From Brucella cytisi (GTDB lineage: Bacteria > Pseudomonadota > Alphaproteobacteria > Rhizobiales > Rhizobiaceae), in NCBI GenBank assembly GCA_012103075.1, contig JAAVLQ010000003.1, positions 124,001 to 188,000 of the forward strand: a stretch of DNA of 64,000 nt. Direction: 5' to 3'. How positions within the stretch are numbered: the stretch's first letter is position 1; each line of letters starts with the position of its first letter. Under the pieces are notes generated by a model. The model did no database searches and had not been told where the DNA came from. It was given only the letters and a program-made list of their open reading frames with translations. The position numbers and the translations under genes are program-made. Shown here piece after piece: positions 50,806-61,611 of the stretch.

Positions 50806-52011
50806 ATGTTCCCGGCCCTTCTAATCGGGGCGGCGATTGCCGCCGGCGTGATCGGCTGGAGCGGGTACGTCCCGGCGCTTCCGGTCGCCATGATCTTTCC
50901 GGCGCTATGGGCGCTGTCGCCGTCGCGTGTGGTCGCAGCTCTTGTTTCGGCTGGATATTTCCGGCTGCCACGCGCGGACTGCCCCTCGGTGTCGCGAATT
51001 TCTTCGCCGCCGACCTCTGGCCCGGCCTGATGCTCTGGCTGGCGGCCTCGATTTCATTCGTCATCGTGCATGCCGTGGCATGGTCAAGGCAACCGAAAAA
51101 GGGGCGGCTTCGGCGGGTTGATGCGGGCCGGGGCTTTCCGGAGAACGACCCGTCAGCAGGGAGGAGAGCAATGCGCTATCTAGTGGCGACCGTCTTGCTG
51201 GCGTTACCCCCGTTCGGCATCACCGGATGGGCGCAGCCGATCACCGCGGCCGGCGTACTCTTTCCTGGATGGGGATGGTGGGGGCTTGCGGGGACTGCGG
51301 CCATTCCCGTGTTGATGACATCGCGAGGCTGGCCGGCCGCAGCCATCGTTCTCGGAGGATTTTGGGCCCGGTCTGCCGCAAGCTGGACGCCTGCGGCTTT
51401 ACCCCCGGGATGGAAAGGTGTCGATCTCGAACACGGTCATATCCTTGGCCGCGACGTTTCGCTCGGCCATCAACGTGATCTGATCGCAACGGTTCGGTCG
51501 CACGCCGATCCGCAGACCCGGTTCGTCGTCCTTCCCGAAAGCGCCCTCGGTTTCTGGACGCCAACCGTCGAGCGTCTCTGGCGAGACGGCTTGCGCGATT
51601 CCGTTGTTACCGTCATTGGGGGCGATCGTAGTCGAGCATCAGGGTTACGACAATATTCTGGTAGCGGTCTCGGCAGACCGAACCGGAATCCTCTATCGCG
51701 AACGCATGCCGGTTCCTGTGTCCATGTGGCAACCTTGGCGTGTCTGGATTGGGCAGGGAGGAGGCGTGCCGGCGAAATTCTTTGCCAATCCGACCGTCGA
51801 GATCAACGGGTGACACTTGCGCCGCTGATCTGCTATGAGCAGCTCGTCGTCTGGCCGATACTTCAGTCGATGCTCCATTCCCTGATATCGTCGTGGCAAT
51901 CGGCAATGGCTGGTGGACCGCCGATACGTCGATCGTCGCGATCCAGCGCGCCAGCTCTATCGCCCGGGCGAAGCTTTTGGCCAGCCCCTTATCATGGCAT
52001 TCAACGCGTGA
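50806..52011 (+). CDS. traB: TraB conjugal transfer protein (nitrilase-like domain)
   Basis: Starts MFPALLIGAAIAAGVIGWSG. Several membrane helices (LWPGLMLWLAASISFVIVHA and others) are followed by a carbon-nitrogen hydrolase domain: FVVLPESALGFWTP (catalytic Glu region), LAPLICYEQLVVWPI (Cys region) and VVAIGNGWWTADTSIVAIQR. Joins near 50955, 51630, 51815, 51885 and 51980. Ends LIMAFNA at 52011. In Ti plasmids TraB raises conjugation efficiency by an undefined route. Confidence 0.85.
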
Positions 52012-52277
52012 GACGGGAAACGAAATCGGCTTTGGTGGCGATCAGACGGCGCACGGGATTACTTATTCAGAGATCGAGAGTAGCCACCGACCAATATGGG
52101 ATCGGACGGCTGCCTCTACCAGATGAGCCGCATCCAGCAGCGGCATGAGCGCCAGCGATACGGTTAAATTCGGCAATGATCTGATAAGCGACGGTTGGCA
52201 CTTAGCCGTCGACGCCTGCGTGTGCGTGACGCTTTCACTGGATCAACGGGCAATCGATGGGGCGTTGGGAGCGCAAT
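52012..52277. other. Right border of the tra region, no gene assigned
   Basis: About 265 bp after traB, where traH is found in Ti plasmids. I see no recognisable traH; open frames here have no known motif. Confidence 0.35.
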
Positions 52278-52656
52278 GGCTGTTCAGCTTCAACGGGCAT
52301 CGCGACTACAGCTTGCCTTTCTGGTGCCCATGCTCGCGATCTGACTGTTGTCGGCTTTGGCGGCGCGATCCGGGACGCTTTTCGCGAAGCCTATTTCGCG
52401 CCCTACGCCAAGGAAAAGGGCATCAAGGTGCTCGAAGACACAACGAATGGCGGCCTTGCCAAGCAGAAGGCAATGGTTGACGCGGGAAATGTTACGGGAC
52501 GTCATGCAGATGGAGGACGACGAGGTCACCATGGCGTGCGAACAGGGGCTGCTCGAGAATATTGACTGGTCGAACAAATCCAACGCGGATGAAATAGATC
52601 CCAGTCAGTTCAAGGAATGCGCTGTTGGCGTTCTTACCGCGCAAGATAATCTATAA
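52278..52656 (+). pseudogene. Remnants of a polyamine-type ABC transporter (permease start joined to binding-protein part)
   Basis: AVQLQRASRLQLAFLVP (52278-52330) looks like the N-terminus of a PotB-like permease. It runs directly into ARDLTVVGFGGAIRDAFREA, YFAPYAKEKGIKVLEDTTNG and, after a join near 52500, DVMQMEDDEVTMACEQGLLE, the N-terminal part of a PotD/extracellular-solute-binding family protein, which ends after about 110 residues. Two genes of one transporter have been truncated and fused, probably by deletion or recombination. Confidence 0.6.
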
Positions 52657-52694
52657 CGTAGTCTGTCAGCTCCTGAGGGCCTGTCGTCGATACG

Positions 52695-52720
52695 TTGATA
52701 TTATACGGTTTGATATTATA
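52695..52720 (+). promoter_or_regulatory. Tandem AT-rich repeat before blh (candidate BigR operator)
   Basis: TTGATATTATA occurs twice, at 52695-52705 and 52710-52720, with a 15-bp period, 35-60 bp before the blh start. BigR/SqrR-type ArsR repressors bind AT-rich sites at this place in related operons. Assignment by position and composition. Confidence 0.5.
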
Positions 52721-52754
52721 TACATTAGTAAATTGAAAATTGCAGGAGCGCTTA

Positions 52755-54046
52755 ATGAAACTGACGAAGATCAATGAGCGATTGACCGTGACGGGTCAGA
52801 TCGATCCCGCCAAATTTGCTGACCTTGCCCGTGAGGGTTTTAAGGCTATCATCAACCTCCGGCCAGACGGGGAAGATACCGACCAGCCGGGAAACGCTGT
52901 TGAAAAACAGGCTGCCCGGGCTGCTGGCGTTGCTTATTCGTTTATTCCGGTCACAGCCGCTACCATCACCGAAGCGGATATCCGAGCCTTTCAGTGCGCT
53001 GTAAACGGGGCCGATGGCCCGGTAGTGGCACATTGCAAAGGCGCCGGGCGTGCGTTGACTCTTCATGTGCTTGGCGAAGTACTTGATGGACGAATGGTCC
53101 GCGAGGAAGTTGAAGCCTTCGGCAAGAGCCATGGCATCGACCTCTCGATCGGTATGCGCTGGCTCGACAAGCAAGCCCCGGGAGCACCCGGGGTAAAGGG
53201 TTTCTATGATCCCCGGACAGGAAGTATCCAGTATGTCGTCTCTGATCCGGCGACGAAGGCCTGTGCCATCATCGATCCGCTTCTCGACTTCGATGAGAAG
53301 TCGGGGACGACTGCCACGACGCATGCCGACGCCATCCCGGACTATGTCAGCGAGGAGGGACTGAAGGTCGAGTGGATCCTCGACACGCATCCGCACGCCG
53401 ACCATTTCTCTTCGGCGCACTATCTGAAGGAGAAGACCGGTGCCCTTACGGCCATAGGTGCCCGTGTCGTCGATGTACAGAAGCTCTGGAAAGACATCTA
53501 TAATCTGTCCGAGCTCGCCACGGACGGATCACAGTGGGATCGACTCTTCACTGATGGCGAGACATTCGCGCTCGGTGCATTGCAGGGCCGGGTGATTTTC
53601 ACACGGCCACACGCTGGCTTCGATCACCTACGTGATCGGGGACGCCGCTTTTGTGAATGATACCATCTTCATGCCGGATTCCGGCACGGCACGCGCGGAT
53701 TTCCCCGGTGGGAGTGCCAAAGCGCTCTGGGAGGGCATCCAGCGGATTCTGGCGCTTCCCGATGAAACGCGGCTGTTCACCGGCCATGATTATGAACCAG
53801 ACGGGCGTGCAGCAAAATGGGAAAGTACTGTCGCTGAACAAAAGCGGACGAACCTTCACGGCTGATATGACGGAAGTGGCGTTCGTAGCACTTCGCGAAG
53901 CGCGCGACAAGACGTTGCCAATGCCCAAACTGATCCTCCATGCCTTACAGGTGAATATTCGCGGTGGGCGTCTGCCTGAGCCAGATGCAAACGGGAACCG
54001 CTATCTCAAGTTCCCGCTGAATGCGCTTGGCGGTGCAGCATGGTGA
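52755..54046 (+). CDS. blh: Blh sulfur transferase/dioxygenase
   Basis: Two domains. Residues ~1-110 are the DUF442 phosphatase-like domain (FKAIINLRPDGEDTDQPGNA, VVAHCKGAGRA). Then a metallo-beta-lactamase persulfide dioxygenase domain: ILDTHPHADHFSSAHYLKEK, YVIGDAAFVNDTIFMPDSGT and LFTGHDYEPDGRAAKWESTV. The join near 53604 is telling: the read has CACACGGCCACACG where CACACCTGGCCACACG would give the required TPGHTLAS. Another join lies near 53862. Start ATG with GCAGGAG upstream. Oxidises persulfides during H2S detoxification. Confidence 0.9.
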
Positions 54047-54384
54047 CGACGCTGAGCACTCACCAGAAGCCGTCCATGTCACGCGAAGACATGGACGCGC
54101 GCGCCGTCGAGGTTGCCTCGCTTCTCAAGACGCTTGCGCACCCCGGCCGTTTGCGGCTCGCATGTGCGCTTGTCGATGGAGAGTTCTCCGTCGGCGAGCT
54201 GGAAAACAAACTCGACATTCATCAACCGACCTTATCGCAGCAACTCGGCGTGTTGCGTGACGCCGGCATCGTCGAAACACGTCGGGACGCCAAGCAGATC
54301 TTCTACCAGCTCACGGAAAAGAAGGCGGCGCTGCTCATACAGGCGCTCTACGCCATCTATTGTAATCCGGCGGACGAAAAATGA
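54040..54384 (+). CDS. bigR: BigR/SqrR-type sulfide-responsive repressor (ArsR family)
   Basis: Intact, 114 aa. Winged helix-turn-helix: LLKTLAHPGRLRLACALVDG, LENKLDIHQPTLSQQLGVLR, DAGIVETRRDAKQIFYQLTE. Two cysteines, in RLACALV and AIYCNP, occupy the positions of the redox pair that forms a di- or tetrasulfide bridge in BigR/SqrR. Overlaps blh and the next gene. Represses the operon until sulfide or persulfide appears. Confidence 0.93.
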   Translation: MVTTLSTHQKPSMSREDMDARAVEVASLLKTLAHPGRLRLACALVDGEFSVGELENKLDIHQPTLSQQLGVLRDAGIVETRRDAKQIFYQLTEKKAALLIQALYAIYCNPADEK

Positions 54385-54804
54385 CTTTTACCTTTTATCT
54401 TCCTTCACTGTTTGGCGGAGCGCTGATTGGCCTTGCTGCTGTTCTGTTGATGGCACGGGACGGGCGCATCGCCGGTATCCGTGGCATTGCAAGCCGTTTG
54501 CTGCCGCCTTAACTCGATGGTGGATTCCTGTCACGCCTTGGCTTCGTGCTGGGGTTGATTGTGGCCCACTTGTCTATTCAGCATCCACCGGGCAGCCTGT
54601 AATGCAATCGGTCTCCTCCAATCTGCCAGTAATGGTGGTTGCCGGTCTGCTGGTTGGCTTCGGATCGGTTTATGGCAATGGCTGCACCAGCGGCCATGAC
54701 GTCTGCGACCTGTCCCGGCTGTCGCTGCGCTCGACCGTGACCACCACGGTCTTTATGGCTGCTGCTTTCGCAACGCTCTTGTCCGTCATGTCGCGGGAGT
54801 ATGA
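54381..54804 (+). CDS. YeeE/YedE-type membrane protein (first of pair)
   Basis: MTFTFYLPSLFGGALIGLAA, VVAGLLVGFGSVYGNGCTSG with the conserved Gly/Cys motif, then SRLSLRSTVTTTVFMAAAFA. Joins are needed near 54510, 54590 and 54780; the restored end overlaps the next gene (ATGA). This family imports thiosulfate or other sulfur species. About 140 aa. Confidence 0.8.
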
Positions 54805-55238
54805 CCATGTCGTTCCTCATCAATCTTGCAACTGGACTGTTGTTCGGCATCGGGCTCGTCGCGTCGGGTATGTCGGACCCGGCCAGAGTGCTGAACTTTC
54901 TCGATCTGTTGGGCGCCTTGGATCCGTCATTGGCTTTCGTCATGGGTGGCGCTGTCATAACAGCCTTTTTCGGCTATCGCATCGTGTTCAGGCGTCCCGG
55001 TCCGGTTGTTGGCACGTCCTTTCAGCTGCCAACAAAGACCAGCATCGACAGCGGGGTTGTCGCCGGTCCGGCCATCTTCGGAATTGGCTGGGGGCTGGGT
55101 GGCTTCTGTCCGGGGCCAGCGCTTACCGCTGTAACGCTCGGCGCGACCGGCGCTTATGTCTTCCTGCCGATGATGTTTCTAGGCATGTGGTTGGCTCGGA
55201 TGGCAACCAACAAGAAGCCCGGTATCGCTGCGGTGTGA
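54801..55238 (+). CDS. YeeE/YedE-type membrane protein (second of pair)
   Basis: Intact, 145 aa, four membrane segments. MTMSFLINLATGLLFGIGLV, SGMSDPARVLNFLDLLGALD and GWGLGGFCPGPALTAVTLGA carry the family's conserved Cys (GFCPGPA). With the preceding protein it corresponds to the PmpAB-like pairs found beside BigR-regulated genes. Confidence 0.88.
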   Translation: MTMSFLINLATGLLFGIGLVASGMSDPARVLNFLDLLGALDPSLAFVMGGAVITAFFGYRIVFRRPGPVVGTSFQLPTKTSIDSGVVAGPAIFGIGWGLGGFCPGPALTAVTLGATGAYVFLPMMFLGMWLARMATNKKPGIAAV

Positions 55239-55299
55239 CGAAGTCTCCGAACCGGAATAGACCGTTAAACTTCAATTCGGATTGAAAGAGGCCGGGATC

Positions 55300-56081
55300 A
55301 TGTTTCTGGAACCCGTTCAATATGCTTTGGGCGCACTCTCAGGCGGCATTGTCGGTGTGAGCCTTGGGTTGTTCGGCGGCGGCGGCTCCATCTTGGCCGT
55401 TCCACTGATGATCTACCTTGTTGGCGTTCCAAGCGCGCATCTTGCCATTGGCACCAGTGCGGTCTCAGTCGCAGCCAATGCGATCACCGGGCTCGCCAAT
55501 CATGCCCGCAACGGCAGGGTAAACTGGCGATGTGCTGCGATCTTCAGTTTCGCCGGAGTCATCGGCGCGTCATTTGGTGCATCCCCGGGTAAAGCCATTG
55601 ATGGTCGCCAGTTGCTTGTCTTGTTTGCGGGCGTGATGGTGGTGGTTGCTGCGCTGATGTTTCGCCGCAGACACATTGAGGGCGATCCCGCTACCGTCTG
55701 CACGCGTGAGAAACTGCCAAAAGTGTTGGGCGTCGGCGGCGGAACCGGTGTCCTGTCCGGATTCTTCGAGATCGGCGGAGGTTTCCTGATTGTACCGGCC
55801 TGATCGCCTCGACTGGCATGCCGATGATCAACGCTGTCGGCTCTTCATTGGTCGCAGTTACGGCCTTTGGAATGACCACTGCCGTTTCATATGCTATGTC
55901 GGACATGGTTGACTGGCCATTAGCGGTCGCCTTTGTCGGCGGCGGTATCGTAGGTGGCTACAGCGGCGCATCCATGGCGGGGCTGCTGGAAAGTCGCAAG
56001 GGCACTCTTAACGTACTGTTTGCGCTTATGATCGTGATAGTCGCTACCTATATGGCATGGCGCAATATCAGCGGAAGCTGA
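55300..56081 (+). CDS. TauE/SafE-family sulfite/sulfur-anion exporter
   Basis: Polytopic membrane protein, about 260 aa. ATG at 55300 with AGAGG upstream: FLEPVQYALGALSGGIVGVS, LGLFGGGGSILAVPLMIYLV, HLAIGTSAVSVAANAITGLA, and the second repeat VGGGTGVLSGFFEIGGGFLI. At 55794-55798 the read GTACCGGCC breaks the frame; GTACCTGGCC would give IVPGLIASTGMPM. Exports sulfite or related anions produced by persulfide oxidation. Confidence 0.87.
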
Positions 56082-56585
56082 TTGTCGCAGGCTCGCGATC
56101 TGACCGATAAAGCAGGAATATCTAAGTTGCGACTGGCCAAGCTGGGGCACATCGTCCACAAGCGCGAATAGCCGCGTTGGATCTACCCGGTGAATTGGTT
56201 GCCAGTCAGTCCGGCTTGTCCCTCAACCCATCGTGAACCCCGTTGTGGATCAGCCTGTCGACTGCCGCGTTACAAACTCGTCTTTGGAAGAAGAATAGCA
56301 ATAGCCATTCCCCTTGGATGGCCCAAGAAGTTGTACAATTTCAACGATACGAGCGCCTATCGTGGCCCATACGGCGTGGAAAACTCCGTTGAACCGTTCC
56401 TATAGGAAATCGGCACAAAAGTCAGGAGCGGATGAGATTTTACCTGTGTGGAGAAGGTCAATGATCGTAATATTACTCGTCATTGGCAATATGCGGTATT
56501 TCAGTTTTTCTAAACGTTACAGTGTTGAAAGCGTGAAACGGTCTGTTTAAGACAATCGCGGTCAAATGGTAGGGAAGCAAACAAA
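56082..56585. other. Intergenic stretch, no gene seen
   Basis: About 500 bp between the sulfur operon and the hydrolase gene. Composition becomes AT-rich near 56460-56560, as in promoters. No recognisable coding sequence. Confidence 0.4.
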
Positions 56586-57610
56586 TTGTATCATTTCTGG
56601 CTCGATCGTTGGGATGAGCGGCGCGCACAACGCGGAGAAGTAGCAAAAAGACAACTGGTTTTCGCATAGACGCTGATCTTGTGTTTCCCGACGCTACGAG
56701 CGCCACGACGATTGAGGAGTTTTGCGTTCTCGCGGAACGGGCGACCTCGAGCCCCGCCTTTTTCAAAGCGCCAACCGGGCACGACCCAGAGTATTACCGC
56801 GAAGGAGAATTCCTCAGGTTCCCGTCTGACCTTTCTACGGACGTTCGAGAAAACAATCTGGTTTGGGCGGGGATTACCGAAAGTGGATCGCACGATAAGG
56901 CAACGGTTATTTTCCATCATTGGAATGCACGATCCCGAAACCAACAGATAGCGAAATATCTCTCGAAAAGAGGGGTGGCGGTTATCGAAATTTCTATGCC
57001 TTATCATTTTGAGAGAAGCCGTCCGGGGGCGGAATATGCCGATTATATGCTTAGCCCGAGTCTCGGTCGTACAATCCGGGCAATCCCGCCGGGCGGTTTG
57101 GGATGGGCAAAAGCTCATCCGTTGGTTGAAGAAAGAAGGTTATTGCGAAATATCCGTTGTAGGAATGAGCCTCGGTTCATGGGTGGCAGGACTGATTGCA
57201 GCGCATGACCCCAACGTATCCAAAGCCTCTCTGTTTCTAACCGCCGGGGTCTCGCTGATATGGTCTGGACAGGCCGTGCAACGCGCCCAATTCGTGATGG
57301 ACTGCAAACATCGATCGGGATAGCAGAACTTCGACGAGCTTGGGCCCCGCTTAACCTAGAGAATTACGTCTATAGTCTCGCGCGGGCAAATCTCGATATT
57401 CAGTTCATACTGGCTAAACGAGACAAAGTCGTTTTGCCAGCATTCTCGGATGCACTCATCGAAAAATTGAGAAGTATTGCTACGCGCGCCAATGTTCTGC
57501 AACTCAACTGTGGTCACTATTCACTTGCCGTTCCACCCTACATTTTATTTGCCGGAGTGAGTCTGAAACGTTTTCTGTTTCAGGCCCGGGATCCGGCTTT
57601 TCAATGCTAG
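56586..57610 (+). CDS. Alpha/beta hydrolase family protein
   Basis: The start TTG at 56586 gives MYHFWLDRWDERRAQRGEVA behind GGGAAG; a join near 56668 leads to DADLVFPDATSATTIEEFCV. The catalytic set is visible: nucleophile elbow VVGMSLGSWVAG, acid in ILAKRDKVVLPAFSD and His in LNCGHYSLAVP. Further joins near 57080 and 57250. It resembles the ABHD18-like hydrolases; substrate unknown. Codon use seems more AT-rich than the neighbours. Confidence 0.7.
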
Positions 57611-58006
57611 TTGGGGCTCAAAATGGCATTCTCTTTCTGGGGATGGCAGTTTATCCCTTCAAGATACGCACGTCTCAAAACTTGTTTAAGTCCCAATGTT
57701 TAGTGGCCGTTGTGTATTATGCAGGTGATTGAATATGGGTGCATTTTAAGGCATCTAATCGATTGTTTTCTTAAGACCGCCCGGTTCTGAGAACTGAAAA
57801 GTGACTACGGGGCGGGTGCTGGATAAATTACGCTTGTCGTTGTCGACCACAGGAAAAACTCGTGGTTTATATGGCAATTACGTTGTCAACTATGACGGTT
57901 GTGATACCTGCATTCCAGAGTCACAACAGCGCGTCCCGCCTGATCAAATGGAATTGGATACACTCTTCCTGCGCCACACTGGCTGGTTCGTTGCTGCTCC
58001 GTTTTA
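57611..58006. other. Intergenic stretch, no gene seen
   Basis: About 400 bp between the convergent hydrolase and oxyR genes. AT-rich; no coding sequence or clear terminator hairpin identified. Confidence 0.35.
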
Positions 58007-58929
58007 CTAAGGGCTCAGCAGCTTCTGCATTCTCGCCCGGTGGTGTAAGCCCACGTCCTGGACAATTTCGGCAATCTGCTTGAGTTGGGATGACAGCGGA
58101 TTGCTTTTGCGCCAGACCAATCCGATGGTCCGCAAGGGCCGTGGCTCTGCGAGGCGGAACATGCAGACATTTGCCGCAAGGGTTTCCGTATAGACAGCCA
58201 TCTCCGGCACAAGCGTGATGCCTATGCCTGCGCCCACCATCTGAACAAGCGTGGAAAGCGAACTACCCTCCATTAGTTCGCGCGGCGGCGCATCTGCGAT
58301 ATTACAGAACGACAGGGCCTGATCGCGAAAACAATGCCCTTCTTCCAACAGAAGCAAACGCATTTCATGCAGTTTTTCGGCGCTCGGAACTGGCTTGCCC
58401 GCATCCTCCAACGGGCGCATCAGGACAAACTCCTCCTCAAAAGAGGAACTTCCTGCAAGGCAGGCTCCGAAATCGGCAAGGCAACAATCGCGGCGTCAAG
58501 TTTGGCTTCCAGCAAGTCTTCGATCAGCTTTTGAGTGATTGCCTCTCGTGGTCTGGGTTCCAGCCCCGGATAGCGTTGGGTCAGTGTCTTGATAACTTCA
58601 GGCAAAAGATAAGGCGCAACAGTCGGGATCACGCCCAGACGCAGGCGACCGGTAAATGGGCCATGCGCCGCACGAGCCAGCTCTTCCAGTTCGTCAACTG
58701 AGCGCAGGATGCCACGCACCCTTTCCGCAAATTCTTCGCCAAGGCCGGTAAGGCGGATTTGCCTGCCGCCGCGCTCTACCAAAGGAGCGCCGATCAGGTC
58801 TTCCAGTTCCTTGATTTGCAAGGACAGTGCAGGCTGGGAGATGGAACATGCCGCCGCCGCACGTCCAAAATGGCTCAATCGCGCAAGCGAGTCAAAGTAG
58901 CGGAGGTGTTTCATGGAGAGGCCAATCAT
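58007..58929 (-). CDS. oxyR: OxyR hydrogen-peroxide-sensing regulator
   Basis: LysR family. Start ATG at 58929, MIGLSMKHLRYFDSLARLSH (58914 is the alternative), helix-turn-helix HFGRAAAACSISQPALSLQI. The redox pair of OxyR is present in EEGHCFRDQALSFCNIADAP (the two Cys nine residues apart). One join near 58430 in a T-run. Divergent from katG with a 185-bp gap, the usual layout in which OxyR controls katG. Confidence 0.92.
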
Positions 58930-59114
58930 AAGCTCAGCATATCGCAGCCTTAAGAATATACAATTGGAATTTATCGAAAGCATTGATTACCGTGCCAATA
59001 CTGATTGTTGGCTCCGAAGCGACCGCCTTCATAGCGGTCGCTTTGGTATGCCAGTGTCAGCCGCCCGTTCAATTTAGCGAAAGCCATCTTTCGGAAAGCC
59101 ATCGGAGAGCAATC

Positions 59115-61283
59115 ATGGACGTGAAGACGAAATCGGCCGGAAAATGTCCGGTCATGCACGGCGGCAATACCGCGCTTGGCAATTCTGTCATGGAATGGTG
59201 GCCCAATGCGCTGAACCTCGACATTCTGCACCAGCATGACACCAAGACCAATCCGCTGGGCAAGAACTTCGATTACAAGCAAGAGCTGAAGAAGCTCGAC
59301 GTAGAGGCTCTCAAGACCGATCTGCGCACGCTCATGACGGATAGTCAGGAGTGGTGGCCTGCCGACTGGGGCAGCTATGTCGGCATGATGGCTCGTGTGA
59401 CCCGGCACGCTGCCGGTTCCTACCGCACCTCCGACGGTCGCGGCGGCGCCAACACCGGCAATCAGCGTTTTGCTCCACTCAATTCGGCCGGATAATGTCA
59501 ACACCGACAAGGGGCGCCGTCTGCTGTGGCCGATCAAGAAGAAGTACGGCAACCGGATTTCCCGGGCCGACCTGATCGCGCTTGCCGGTACGATCGCCTA
59601 TGAAGTCGCCGGCCTCAAGACTTATGGTTTCGCCTTCGGTCGCGAAGACATCTGGGCACCTGAAAAGGACACCTATTGGGGCAACGAAAAGGAATGGCTT
59701 GCACCGAGCGATGGCCGTTATGGTGATCTTACCAAGCCGAACACGCTCGACAATCCGCTTGCTGCGGTCCAGATGGGCCTCATCTACGTCAACCCGGAAG
59801 GCGTTAACGGCAAGTCTGATCCGCTGGCAACAGCAGCTCAGATGCGCGAAACCTTTGCCCGTATGGGTATGGACGACGAAGAAACTGTGGCTCTGACCGC
59901 AGGTGGTCATACCATCGGCAAGTCCCACGGCAATGGTGATCCGTCTAACCTGAGTGCCAATCCGGAAGATGCAGGCCCAGAATACCGGGGACTGGGCTGG
60001 ATGAACACCAAGGGCCGCGGTATCGGTCGTGATACCGTCGTTTCCGGCATCGAAGGTGCATGGACTACGGAGCCGACCAAGTGGGACAACGGCTTCTTCC
60101 AGATGCTGTTCAAGCACGATTGGCATCTGGTAAAGAGCCCGGCTGGTGCTTCGCAGTGGGCACCTGTTTCGATCGCTGAGGAGGACAAACCGGTCGACGT
60201 GGAAGATCCGTCGATTCGTCTCAATCCGATGATGACCGATGCAGATATGGCGCTGAAGCTCGACCCGATCTACCGCGCGATTTCCGAACGCTTCATGAAC
60301 GATTTCGACGCATTCTCCGATGCTTTTGCCCGCGCATGGTTCAAACTTACTCATCGCGACATGGGCCCGAAGACCCGTTACATCGGTCCGGACGCTCCAA
60401 CCGAAGATCTCATCTGGCAAGATCCTATTCCGGCTGGTCGTACTGATTACGACGTCAAGGATCTGAAGGCCCAGATTGCCGTTTCTGGCCTTTCTATTCA
60501 AGATCTGGTGTCCACACTGCCGGGACAGTGCCCGTACCTATCGTGGTTCGGATTTCCGCGGTGGAGCCAACGGTGCACGCATCCGCCCGGCTCCGCAGAA
60601 GAACTGGGAAGGTAACGAACCTGAACGTCTGGCCCGCGTTCTCTCGATCCTTGAACCGATCGCAGCCGCGTCCGGTGCAAGTCTGGCTGATGTCATCGTG
60701 CTGGCTGGCAATTTCGGTGTTGAACAGGCAGCCAAGGCCGCCGGTTTTGATATTGAAGTGCCTTTCGCTCCGGGACGCGGCGACGCAACCGCCGAGCAGA
60801 CTGATGCTGAAAGCTTCGCTCCGCTTGAACCGCTGGCTGACGGTTTCCGCAACTGGCAAAAAGGACTATGTGGTCAGTGCCGAAGAACTGCTTCTCGACC
60901 GGGCACAGCTCATGGGCCTCAGCGCCCCTGAAATGACGGTCCTTATCGGTGGCATGCGCGCCATCGGGACAAACTACGGCGGTACGTCACACGGTGTCTT
61001 CACGGACAAGGCAGGTGCATTGACGACAGACTTCTTCGTCACGCTGACCGACATGAACAATTCGTGGATCCCGACCGGTGAAGGCCTCTACGAAATCCGC
61101 GACCGCAAGACCGGTACGCCGAAGTTCACCGCTACGCGCGTCGACCTCGTTTTTGGTTCGAACTCGATCCTTCGCGCCTATGCGGAAGTCTATGCCCGGG
61201 ATGACAGCAGGGAGAAGTTCGTAAAGGACTTCGTTGTCGCCCGGACCAAAGTGATGAACGCAGATCGCTTCGATCTGGCATAG
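59115..61283 (+). CDS. katG: Catalase-peroxidase KatG
   Basis: About 722 aa. Start MDVKTKSAGKCPVMHGGNTA. Distal heme site DWGSYVGMMARVTRHAAGSY: Arg and His are present, but the position of the invariant Trp reads CGG (Arg). GLKTYGFAFGREDIW, LTAGGHTIGKSHG with the proximal His, and the C-terminal domain with TVLIGGMRAIGTNYGG follow. Frames must be joined at 59484 (NSWPDNV expected; read TCGGCC), 60519-60523 (TAWDSARTYRGSDF expected; read GCCGGG) and in the A-run near 60860. All three heme-site anomalies coincide with expected CCTGG. Confidence 0.92.
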
Positions 61284-61300
61284 CAGCTATCCGGCACAAA

Positions 61301-61328
61301 AATCCTCCCCGACATGCAGGGGAGGATT
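61301..61328. terminator. Terminator after katG
   Basis: AATCCTCCCC, loop GACATGCA, GGGGAGGATT: a perfect 10-bp stem 17 bp after the katG stop, preceded by an A-run (a T-run on the minus strand), so it may work in both directions. Confidence 0.75.
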
Positions 61329-61611
61329 CTGGCTGCATCTCTAATCGAAATGTCGAGGTCAAGCGGACTGGGCCTTCGGGATTTCGTTGGTTTGAGCTCT
61401 CCCGATCACCAGCTTGCCCAAAGCAATACAGCCGTGGCGTCCGGACAAGCTGGAAATGACCGGTGCTTTGCCGAACAGTTTCGGCCCTGACCGGCCGCAG
61501 GCAGGCAGGGTTGCCAGTTACCGCAACGGCTCATCCTCTCTGCGGTTCCGCCAATCGTCGATCCAGACTGAGGTTGTTTCAGCGCTCCATTGATGTCCCG
61601 CAGGTCGACGA

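Noticed and set aside
56199..56208. TTGCCAGTCA, reverse of part of the att-like repeat
   Set aside because: Only 10 bp, opposite orientation and no associated accessory genes; probably chance.
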